From Lineus longissimus (lineage: Eukaryota > Nemertea > Pilidiophora > Heteronemertea > Lineidae): a stretch of 64,000 nt of DNA. Numbering within the stretch: the stretch's first letter is position 1; every line of letters begins with the position of its first letter. A model generated the notes under the pieces. The model was not told where the DNA came from. It searched no databases and was given only the letters and a program-made list of their open reading frames with translations. The stretch is taken from positions 5,029,501-5,093,500 of the forward strand of contig NC_088310.1 in assembly GCF_910592395.1 (NCBI RefSeq). The letters are read 5' to 3'. Shown here piece after piece: positions 1 through 12,800 of the stretch. Position numbers and translations under genes: made by a program.

Positions 1-1835
<1,835 letters not shown>

Positions 1836-4787
1836 GATTAAAATTTATGAAAATAGGGTTTTGGATAAAATCGAGCGAGAGACTTTTACTTCACGAACCG
1901 ACAGCGATGGAATCGGGCGAAGAAATGTAATGGCCTATCGATAGAATGCCGAGTCATAGCAACGGCACAATGTCAGATACGATGTTCTCATTGGCTCGCT
2001 CAGATATCACGACAATGGGATTCGTTCATAATTATCACCGGAATACATTCGTGACTCCTCGGAAGTATTCGGGGTGTATTTGTTTTCTTTATCATGGCAG
2101 GTTGCTAGCAGCAATAACGACACAAATGGAATCGGTATCTCATTCCATCGAGTCTATTGTTGATACCATTGCGTGTACATTCTTGTTATGACCGAGTTTC
2201 TCGCAACCTTTTGAACACGTTGAATATCGCAAGCGCATTCAGGCGTGTACTCTTTATTCGTATATCGTTCATTCATACGCAATGCATATTATCACTGGCC
2301 CCGTCTCTGACTCATGGTGACACATGGGGTCACAATATCACACGAAGATCCATATCAACGAACAAACTACAGTGCAAAATTTCAATATTCACATACACAG
2401 TTACATGTAATTGCATAGTGTAGGTTTTGTTTGCTACGAATTTTACACCACGAGGATGCCAGGCCATGACTGTGAAAGATCCCGGTAGACTGGGCGCTAA
2501 ATTCATTATTTCCCACATCTTGCTGACGATTTATACATTGTTTTAGACAACAGGCTGAATGTTAGGTTCGAGAGTAAGAATAAGAGTTGGGACTTGGGTT
2601 AGGGGCAGGGGAACACATGGTCAATTTTTCCCACGAGGAACAAGAAGGGCCTTAATCCTAACGGCAAAAACACCAAATGTGTCGAAATAATCTCATTCTG
2701 AACTTCCTTGGGTAATTGTTAAATTGAACGTTGTGACCTCAGACCATATCAAATTTAATTGGTGATTATCCCTTGCTTTAACCCAACAAAACCCCTACTC
2801 ATTTTTTTCAATCTTCAAGTATCGATTGAGCTTGAAAATCGTGCGAACGCAAAGTATCAAGTATATAAAAGATGACAGCTATGTACTAAACTAACTATTG
2901 TTCAGCAGGATCATCTCCGAGATGGCAAGGTCCATTTAACGAGGGTATTGGATCTATCGCGAATGGGTGATATGAAAAGGACTCTTCTAACAATTAGTTC
3001 TAATTCTGAAATAAGCGGCTTTTTAAGATTAAATTTAGCTCTTATTCATTAACCATTGAGAACTTATCGGATATAAATTATTTTATTATAAATAAAACAA
3101 AATACGTTAACCGGCTCGCTCATTAAAAATGTTATTAATGAAGACCATTCAAACGTGTTGCCATGGTCACAGAGTAAACATAGTCAAAATACCCCTGTGC
3201 GTTTCGATGTGCTATATCACGGTCCTTTCTTCTTTGACAATAGCACGCCTACTGTGTACCGTAGTTTACCTCTCTGCGAACAATTAGTTTCGAAAGATTG
3301 AACCAAGCGTATAAAACGAGATCTCAAGTCATGCCGCATGTAAAGATAGAAGTGTTTGAATTTGAACTGCAAAGAAAAACCTTATTGATAGACCGAGTTT
3401 GAAAAATGTAGGCTGTACATGTATAATAGTCATATAGGCTAGTAATGCCTAACTCGCCATAGCCCTTTGTTCAATCTTGTATGTATTTTTTTATTTCAAT
3501 AAAGAGCGATATATCATATTATTCTATTTCTCAAACGTGTCATGCGTTGTAATACATGAAAATGTCTGTCTTTCTATTAAGCAGTAGCTGTGGTGGGGGA
3601 CCAGTAACTGTTGGTGGCCCAGTGACTTACATTCAGCAACAGATAGCGAGCAAATATGCAGAGGGTCTGAAACGATAAAGAACGATCTTTTCTTCTTTTT
3701 TAGTATCCTTTTTCTGCCCAGTCGTCATGAATCTCATCCTAACCACCAAGGTTTTTGCATCTTTTCAAGTTTTTAAAGGGGTATAGATCATGAGGTTCAG
3801 GATGAATGATCAGTTTTTCAGGCCTTACCTAACCTTTACCTCGAAGATTATCTTGCACCCGTGGCCACATATATCACGTCGAGGGCCTACCCTTCACTCG
3901 TTCCTTATTCCCTCTGTGGCACTCCTTCTTATTTGGTGTCTGTTTTCGCTCTCTGTCGGCTGACGGCTTACCTTGCGACCATTTGTTACTAGGAATAGTA
4001 GCATGCTGGGGTACATGTATTTATTTTTTATCTACATGTATATGATATCAGTGGATCGCACTTTCTGTAAATAAACAAGAACTTGCAAAATACGGCTGTT
4101 TTGAGCACGCTGTTGCTTGACTTTATACATCCTGTTACATTTGAGGATGGCATTCGACCACGTTTGAAGTGAAATGCCCATTCAACCAGGTAAGTCGAAG
4201 TTCGAAATGACTTGATACGCGCAGGCCGACTGGTGTTAGTTTGATAAACTAATATAATAAAGGGCACAGCCTAATTCCATTGGACATAATGGGTGGCGCT
4301 AAAGCGGCAATGCCGTGGGCGTGAATGTACATGTAATTCTAAACAACTTAATTGTTTTGAAATCTGTGACAGGATTCTTTCTGTGCCTCGAAATAAACTG
4401 ATGGGTTCTAAATGTTCTATTAATACCTGGCCGACTAGCCTCAGTAATGGAATTGCATCGTCATGGTCCGGCATCGTCATCGTCAAGCCAACTTAAGACA
4501 TGAGAACCTTAAGAAGACCTAGCATCTTTAATATGTGACCAACAACGCCTGCCGGTCGGCAAACTAGTCTCATACTAGATTTCACACATTTTTTTGCGAT
4601 GACCATCATTATACGAAAGCAAGTCAGAACAAGTTCTAGATTGCAGCATTTAGGCCTATGGTAAAAACCATAAAGAAAAAACCCTTGCTTGGATCCTACC
4701 CCAAACAGCTGGATTCTGTACAAGTCACGCAGTTTCGTCCGCAATCCAACCAGGGGCAAAAGCGCGCGGTAGTTAGGGCCTTTAATA
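1836..4787. other. Intergenic region upstream of alpha-tubulin
   Basis: About 2.9 kb of AT-rich DNA with no open frame resembling a known protein. It should hold the 5' UTR and promoter of the minus-strand tubulin gene, but I see no convincing TATA box or initiator there. A plus-strand TATATAAAAG motif at about 2858 and an AATAAA at about 3498 are present, with no coding sequence between them. Confidence 0.5.
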
Positions 4788-4799
4788 GAAAAAACAAAA
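4788..4799 (-). terminator. RNA polymerase III terminator of tRNA-Lys
   Basis: On the minus strand, just downstream of the tRNA 3' end, there are two oligo-T tracts (four and six T residues at 4799-4789). Runs of four or more T are the standard Pol III stop signal. Confidence 0.7.
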
Positions 4800-4810
4800 C
4801 ATAACTCTTC

Positions 4811-4883
4811 CACCCGCGTGGGGGCTCGAACCCCAGACCCTCAGGTTAAAAGCCTGATGCTCTACCGACTGAGCTACACGGGC
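4811..4883 (-). tRNA. tRNA-Lys (anticodon UUU)
   Basis: A complete 73-nt cloverleaf on the minus strand. The acceptor arm GCCCGTG pairs with CGCGGGT with two G-T wobbles. The D-stem is GCTC/GAGC. The anticodon stem TCAGG/CCTGA encloses the loop CTTTTAA, so the anticodon is TTT. The T-stem TGGGG/CCCCA encloses TTCGAGC. Both internal Pol III promoter elements are intact: A box TAGCTCAGTCGG and B box GGTTCGAGCCC. CCA is not encoded, as usual in eukaryotes. There is no intron and nothing suggests a pseudogene. Confidence 0.96.
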
Positions 4884-6731
4884 ACGTTATGCAGGCCGCA
4901 CGTACATCCATACAGATACGACATTGCACAAGGATATATAAGCCTATCATTGTTGATTTGTATGGGCATTGAAATGAAGTCTGGAACACATGTTAATGGA
5001 TTGAACTGTGTATATAACCAGCAGTGTGGTAACATTGTATACATGGGAATCGAAAAAAACGATTAAGATATTAATTATACATACAATTAAGTAGTAGTAG
5101 CCTAGTTGGACACTGAAATGTCACACTGCTCTACCACTCATGTACGAATATTCTGATTTCCCGCCGCGGCCACTTATTCAAATGTGTACAGTTCAAAACA
5201 GCGCGCGGTAGTCAGGGCCTTTAAAGCTAGAGGGAGCGTGATGATACGACTGGGCCTTATTATATCGCAGTATATCGGTGTGACACTCAAGTGTTTTGGG
5301 GAGTAATATCATATGCAGTCACAGGGAAGATTTATCATTCCCTCGCCGCGCTCGGTCTCCCTAAACGTCCATAATCGTCTTCTGCCTCTCCGGATCCCAT
5401 TTCATCCTCTTCAGCATGCCAAGGAGAAAAAATTGAAAGCATTGTGGTGCTTGCTCGAAAACGGCACTGATTTGTCTCCGTTTCACATTCAATGTTCCGC
5501 CAGCTGCGGCTGATGTGTTGTCATGCATTGCGTTGATGATCGCGGCTGCCTGGACCCGAGGGTTCCAGATCATGGGTCAAGCTGCAAATTTTCCCCTGCA
5601 GCTCTTGCGACATTCTTGCAGTGATGTCGAACCGGTGCGCTGCTGAAAGAATTTTCAGTTATTTGGGCATATTGATCTTAAAACCGACTTGGTGGTTCAA
5701 AATCTATGATTATGATATGTGCAGACGTCGTTTTTAAAGAAGAAGTTATGTAAATTTACAGCCAAACACAACATGTCGAGAGGAAGGACTGTGAAGATGG
5801 CTAAAGAAACACTGACAACACTGTCGAAAGAAGAACAATGAAAATGGCAACCAAACACAACATGTTGAGAGGGATAACATACGAATTTCTCTCCGCTGAT
5901 TCAAATTAACGTGATCGACCAGAATACATCTAAATTTTCTGAAGGATATCACAATATTTCATCATTTCTTCGTTTTCTTTTTCTGCGTTTAGATTCTAAT
6001 CATCATTTCTGTGTTATTGCAATTCGACAGTCTGTTGAATCTTCGCAAAATAATTTTACAGAATTGCTTTTTTCCGCGTTCTGACATTTTCGCCTTGCCT
6101 TGACATATGCCTATCTTTGCGGCCAAATTGATTTCTCTAATGTCATTGGCTGTCAACCCAATTCCATTATGTTAGAGTCCGCGCTGAGTCGATGTGGTCG
6201 CAGCTGCGCTATGTTGATTCACTTCCAATGTACCGTATTAGTCAAAAGACAGAACTGTACGCATGCGTCTATGAACATCGTGAGTTCGACACCTGACACG
6301 GGCGCATTGCTGTTATGTGACCTAGGGCAAGTCACTTTGCTCTGATTGCAATGTTCTTTGAATGAGACTCTAAACCGATATTTTCTGTACCTTGTGCTTA
6401 TTCCGAGGCAAGCAAATTCCCTAATCCACATTTTGTGGAGTGTGGCACGAAAAATGATGTGACCATTTTAAATTGGTCGATTAAAACAAACGCGCACAAG
6501 TAAAGGGTGAGATTGGAGAAAAAGAATTTCCGTCTCAAATAAAACATTCACCATTTTGTTTCAAATTACAAATAACATTCAATTCATTCAAGTTTAACAT
6601 CCCCTTATCGGTAAACTAGACCATATCGATCAGTCATGGTCTTCGGGGTTCATGTACCCTGGGAGAGTAACCATAGTAACATTGCCGTTTGGTTCATGTT
6701 GGACAATGCGTCGATTTTGATCAGGCAATAA
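4884..6731. other. Intergenic region between tRNA-Lys and the TIR element
   Basis: No gene recognised. Two short duplications are visible. A ~25-bp segment containing GCGCGCGGTAGT at about 5200 repeats one just downstream of the tRNA (about 4760). A segment containing CCAAACACAACATGT occurs twice (about 5761 and 5850). Open frames here are short and lack recognisable motifs. Confidence 0.5.
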
Positions 6732-7562
6732 CAGTGGGTGAGGTCAAGTCTCGAGTAAAATTGGATTGAGTAAAAGTTGAGTTTACTTTTAGTTAACATG
6801 AACTCTTTACCACAGGTTCAGGTTAACTCTGAGTAAACTCGGAGTATACTCAAAGTTAACCCTGATATAACCCTGGAGTAATTCCCAGTAATTGCCTTAC
6901 CAGGAACAGATTCCATGAATCCTGAATCTGAGAATCTATGTATTAGTAGGCTACATGCAGTATACCAGTTTCATGCTTCACACAGAGCTGTCTACAATAC
7001 TCAATAGATTTATTTGAAGATGGATAAGGGGAAAAAGAGATTTCGTTGGACTGAAGAGAAGATGCTGTCCAGTTTGAATTACCTTAGGGAGAACCATAAC
7101 AAGTTCAAGCTAGCGAAGAGGCACCAGACACTTACTGACTTTTTCAATGATGTCGCTAAAAGCCGGCCTCCTGGTGAAGTTTTCTCGTCTTTCTTGGTCG
7201 GCAAGAGCTACTAGGACAGGCATAAAAAACATGGCTGACAACTTTTCACCCTACAGAACTTTACTCAAGACTTGACTTCTTCCCAAGTAAACTCAGAGTT
7301 AACTCCTAGGAGTTTAAGTTTACCCTAATGCATTATTCAATTCAGTTTTATCAAAGATGGCGGCTCTGCTTGGGTTGAGTAAACCCTGGGGTATAATTTG
7401 AGTAAAACTTTGCACAAATCCAGAGTTTACTCTAGGTAAACCTGAAGTAAACTTTACCCCGGTTGAGAAGTCAAATATCGGGTATACTGGGGGTTATCTT
7501 TACCCTAGGGTAAAAATCTCAGGGTTACCTTTACTTTACTCGAGACTTGACCTCACCCACTG
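6732..7562. mobile_element. Non-autonomous TIR DNA transposon, PIF/Harbinger-like
   Basis: An 831-bp element with perfect 28-bp terminal inverted repeats (6732-6759 and 7535-7562, outermost bases CAGTGGGTGAGG). The flanking trinucleotides TAA (left) and TAG (right) fit a decayed 3-bp TWA target duplication, which favours PIF/Harbinger. The subterminal regions carry many copies, in both orientations, of GAGTAAAC-like and AGTTAAC-like motifs, as expected for transposase binding sites. The centre holds a short Myb/SANT-like reading frame but no DDE transposase. The inverted repeats are certain; the superfamily is inferred. Confidence 0.88.
7020..7214 (+). pseudogene. Remnant Myb/SANT-like DNA-binding protein inside the transposon
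   Basis: A 64-residue open frame from the ATG at 7020. It opens with a basic stretch and a KKRFRWTEEK motif followed by LNYLRENHNKFK. This resembles the first part of Myb/SANT-like proteins that accompany Harbinger-type transposases. A full trihelix domain would be about twice as long, and the frame ends in a tail without conserved residues, so I read it as a truncated remnant. It lies midway between the element's inverted repeats. Domain assignment is by eye. Confidence 0.5.
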
Positions 7563-9483
7563 TAGCTTATGTAGCCAGCGTTTTCTAAGAGTGGACGTGG
7601 AGCTGCCCTTTTACCGTTTTGAATATTTTGATTTAGTGAGAAACGGACAACGAAATAGTCATATCAAGAACGATCATCTGATTTGCCCTCTGTTGAGACG
7701 ATCGGGAACCAATCTATTCTTTCAGAGAAAGCAGTGCTGCCATCCCGTTTGAAAAGCCAACACAACCTATCCGTCCGTTGTATCGATTTGTGATCTATTC
7801 CCAGTTAGGCCTACTAATAAGTGATTTGGGGCGTGGGATGTCACGAATCGCCCATTCACACTAGACATCGACCAGCAGTAATTAATGGCTGAACAGCTCC
7901 AAATTTTACTGGCGTATTTTGGATGTGTCGGACCTAGGTTGAAGCTATCACCAGCAAACGATCAAGGCTACAAGAGTTCGGCTACAATCCGCTTGGGTCA
8001 AACCACTTTCATAATCTGTTTGCATCGCCGTCAGTTCTATATTGGTCTCCAATCCGTATATACGTACGTAATCTCCATCAGTCCACCCAACACCAAACAT
8101 ACACATGATTTCCTTATGGAATTAAAAGTCTTGTCCAAACAACATCGATATAATACCCCATAAGTACCTGGGAAGACTATTGTTTTCCAAGCTAATACGA
8201 CCACAAACATCAGAAACATTACTCATTGTGTGCCTTGCGGCCGTGACCGAGACAATATATCATTTGAGTGTTGGGCGGGTGCTGCTGCCAATGAGACTTC
8301 CTCAGGGACGAGTGGCGGATGTTTTCCAAGCCTCAAATTTGAATATTGTCCAAACAACCAAACGAACCCCAAAAGTACTTTTACAATGTACTGTATCCCG
8401 TTGAACATGGGGTTCCATTCTTTAGTTATTGTTTTCGACGAAATAGCCGAGGCTTTTTTCCCTGTTTGTTAACGCTTACAAAAGTACACGTACCCGTACG
8501 CGTACGGGTACATGCAATTTTTATTAGCTAAATGTACTATACTCCTGTATTTTCCGTTGTGCTTAGCAAAACTGCTGTTTATGCATATATCACCAATATC
8601 AATATTTATTCGTTTTTGCAAGAATGTTGAAAATTACCATTTCCACATAGCAAATTACCATTTCCAAGAACGCCTATAATGATTATTCGTCTGGCAGTGA
8701 TCTCGTTTGACCCACTGCTCTCTTTACTGCGGTTTTTTAATGACGTGCCAGGGTTGGATTCCTGGAAATCAGGCAGCTGCTGCAGAAACCCGTGGCATTA
8801 ACAAACATACAGCACAGAAAGGCCAACCCCGTCTACACTTCCTCAAAAGGAGGCAAATGCATTACTCAATGCTTTTATTCATCCTTTCTGATTTAACTGT
8901 ACATCTATCTTTCCTCATGCAAGCTATTTGGTGGAGGTCGATGTTATCTAGATTTGCCTTGATAAATTTGATTAGATGGTTGATCAATAGGAATCAAGGC
9001 CTAGGCGACCGCGCTTTGTTTAAAGACAATAGACCGTGTATTGGGTATAGGCCTGCATTCTTTTAACTGCTAGGTTGGGGGGAAAATATCGTAATGCTGG
9101 AGACAGAGGAAAAATTTAAATGACTAGCGACAGGCAGTTAGGATCCAAAATTGGATGCTTTCATGCTGTGAAAGGCAAAAGGGAGGCCACAATTATGTGT
9201 CGCCTCGGATTAATGAACACTCTTGCCCCTAAAGCCCACTTTGAGAGTTTTGATGTGGTGGGCATAGCACTGTGCCAGTGCGGGCTTGACATGGAATTCC
9301 GGCTCTACTTTCCCCGACTTCTCAGCCCACGGACAGCAGACACGCCAAGAGGCAGACTGAACACAACGCTGAGGGGGCTTGCTCTCGGCTCGCCAAATGG
9401 GTGAAAGGCAGTGCCTATAAGGAATCAAATCAGTGGTCTCCGGGGGACTTACATGCAGTGTTAGAAGACTGGGTCATTTTTTG
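7563..9483. other. Intergenic region before the channel array
   Basis: No gene recognised. The longest frame (8707-9066, 119 codons) has no motif I can identify and no evident splice context. A perfect 22-bp palindrome lies at 8490-8511. Sequence homologous to the flank of channel copy B begins at about 9484. Confidence 0.5.
8490..8511. repeat. Perfect 22-bp palindrome
   Basis: A perfect palindrome centred between 8500 and 8501, built from GTAC and CGTACG units. It could extrude as a hairpin or bind a dimeric factor; function is unknown. Confidence 0.8.
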
Positions 9484-9857
9484 AGTTTCGATGTTCTGTG
9501 AGATAGGAGAGAGACCACTATCGGCGACTTTGTGTAACTTGATTAAACCTGTCTGGCTCCTGCCTATCTTTGACTTGGTCGGACACCCAAGGCCAATTGA
9601 GCATGCGCATATGACACCACTGTGTTCCAACACCAATGACAGGTGTAACGGTAATAATATATGTCAATGACCCACGATTGGTGTCATACCAACATAAATC
9701 AACATCTGTTCGCATCACACCCATCCGTGCGCAATGGAACCGTCCTGAACACACACCGACTCAAGGGGAGCCACTTGCAACTCTCACGAGCTTTCTACGA
9801 TAGCACTCACCGGCCCGAAGCCAGGTTTCTAATTGCCTGCAAAAAGCAGGATGAAAA

Positions 9858-12800
9858 ATGTCGGAAGACTATGCGACTTGTTGGTGGTGTAGACGCAGCA
9901 CTTGCCGCACTCTATTTCTTGTAGCCTTTATTGTCTGTTACATTTTGTTAGGAGCTTATATTTTTCAACTGATTGAAAAGCCAATAGAGGATGAATTGAG
10001 AGCGTGCGTTCAGGATATCAGAGCAGATTTTCTCAAGGGACACAGTCAGTGTATGACAGGTAGGGTGGTGACATAACTTCCTTATCCATCTGTCTTCTCT
10101 GTGACGTCACAAGTGTCTTCCTCGACTCATATATCAAGATTCCGTCATATCCATGTAATAAAGTCAACTGTACCTCCTAAAACAATATTGTATTCTTTAC
10201 GACACCATGCGTCTTCTCTGAGGACATTTCGTGTCCGACACCATTTTTCTAAAAATGTAGGCCAACACCTTTTGCCAAGACAGCCATGTGTCCCTCTGCT
10301 GACTTCTTTTGTAAACTGAACCATCTCACTTAATCTGTCTATTCTCCCAAAAACATATGATTCCTAACAATTGTTTTGTTGATCAAAAGCTTGAGCTTAA
10401 AGCTGCTTTGCTTTATACCTTGTCTGAAGCTGACAAATGGCGGTTTCTCTATCTAGGCTCGGCGTTAACATAGACTTTAATCTTTAAGTCGTCTTTGGTT
10501 TTAGACCTCATCCTGCATTCGACGACAGAAATCATGGTCCAGGCCATTTCATTTTATATTAATCCCAGTTCCGTTGTCTATCTTGAAACATTTGTCCGTC
10601 TCATCCCAGTCAGAAACCAAGCTTAACGTTCTGAGACCGATATATGATATTAATGAAAACTCTTCGAAGAAAAATCGATAGGTTTCTGTATGGCCTTATG
10701 TAGAAATTGGTTCTGTACCGTAATGGAAACCACATTGGCCCGAGTTCGATACCGACTATGCACCTGTTGTAATATGCTCGTATCATGATGACTGATAGAT
10801 AATGCAAAGCCTATTTGATGACGCGATTAACGTAGAAAGGTTTAGCACCGTTTATTGAGTTTACGGCAGCGAATACGTCTCCGTCGACTTCAGTATGATT
10901 CTCGAACAGTGTCATCGTTCACTTAATACAATGCAGTCTTACCTTAGTTTGTCTAAGCATTGGCTTTTAGAGCGAACCTGTCCGCCAGAAAAGGGCAAGC
11001 GAGAGGAAACACTAACTTTGGCACTACGATGATGTTGTACTTCATAGCATATTATTACTGTGAACGTATTGATTTTGGGTTGGACCTATGACCATCCCTA
11101 ATGGATACGTTTCCATTGACTTAGGCGTATGTCTCAACTTAAACAATTAGCTTTTAATTTATTTTTTTGCAACTCCCTTGATGAAATGTGTTTCGCCAAG
11201 CCATCTCCCAGTAATCCAACACATTACACATAATAGTCTACTTCCGTCAATTAAATTCTTCGTCAGTCAACCACTTACGATACGTCACGGCAACGGGTAG
11301 GAAGATGCCACTCACTCTGTGCCAAGTCTTCTTTTTCTTCTTCTTCTTCTCCTTCTGCGTTCAAAAATGTGCCAAGGCATTACATCAGCAGAATTTCTCA
11401 GGCAAATTGAATTCTATTGTTTTCCGATAATGGAATAGAACACTTATCCATTTTATAGATCTCTATATCAAAATAACTCGACAGCTGTATAGATCAAAAA
11501 GATCGCATGCTTTTGTAAAGATGGCGATATCAACACGATCAATTGGGCAACGTGCAGTAGGTTAAGCCTTGGTAAACAATTTCAATCATGGATTGGCCTT
11601 ATCTTGGGTGGCTTTTGTCATCCTGACAAAACCAGTAATCATTTTGATTTTTAGATACCTGAACGAATCTGGTATTTAATGCTAATGAAAGAGTATCATA
11701 GAACGTACAGTGGGCAGTTTCTCGAATGTCAGACGCATTATCTTCGAATATGTATACATGTACACAGGCAGATGGGCACTTTTCTACTTGATATCAAGTT
11801 GACATCTGTCAAACAGCATTCTTGCAAGATGTCACATTGACACGCATGGAATGTCAACTTGTTGTCCTGGGGTTTTTTTTAATCGGGAATAATGAACAAT
11901 GACAATATGCAGTAAAGGCAACAAAATGTTCCCAGATCCGGTTGATCTTGCAATATTGAACTTGATTTCCGCTCATTTTGCCTGTTGGCTAGTGAACGTT
12001 AATAATAAATTTTGGTACACAAGTCATTAGTTCAACGTTATTTTATGTTTGACGATAGGCAACTTTTTCAGGTATATAGAGTAAACCAAAAATATGTGAA
12101 TAAAAATTCGTGAATTTTTATTTGTGACCCATGGGTTACATGCCGTCATTATCATGCCATACAAACCCTTAGTCGTGATTGGTTGCTTTTCTATCACCTG
12201 ACCACATTTTCAGTGTTTTGTCAGATGACTAATAATGCATTGTACATTTTTTTCAGAATTGATACTGGTTCTGCCACTCCTTTGCCAGGATAAAAATGTA
12301 ATTTATCGGTCTGTTGTCATGTAGTTACAGTAACAACATTAACAAGGGACAAAAATGTAACAGCTTGGCAAAACCTGAAATGAACAATGAATGAGCAAAT
12401 TCTGTGTTTATTTCGTAGTTCCTCTGATTCAAACAATAATCATGAAAATCTGTTGCCAATGCGTGCAGGTCAATGTCTAGTCAAAGGAATTGATCGGAAA
12501 CTGAATCAAGTAATTAAAACGCGTTCCTCCTCATCAACATCACGAAGATGGTGAATTTCTTGCCATTTCATTTCCTGACCTTCTATTGGTCACCCCTTGA
12601 GATGACTCGCCAGTCGGATCATACTCCGGATTCTCCGGAGCAATGATTATAGTTATCGCGAGAAAACCGAAAAATTAAAAGGGATTGATTTGCAATTATA
12701 CTACATCCAGTTCATTTTTTTAATGTTGTGAACTGATGTGACTCTGTTTTATCATCAAATGAAACCGTATCTTTAGAAATATTTGACAGGTCCGTGTTTG

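Noticed and set aside
8707-9066. 119-codon plus-strand frame before the channel array
   Set aside because: No known motif, no supporting splice or promoter signal, and ordinary intergenic composition.
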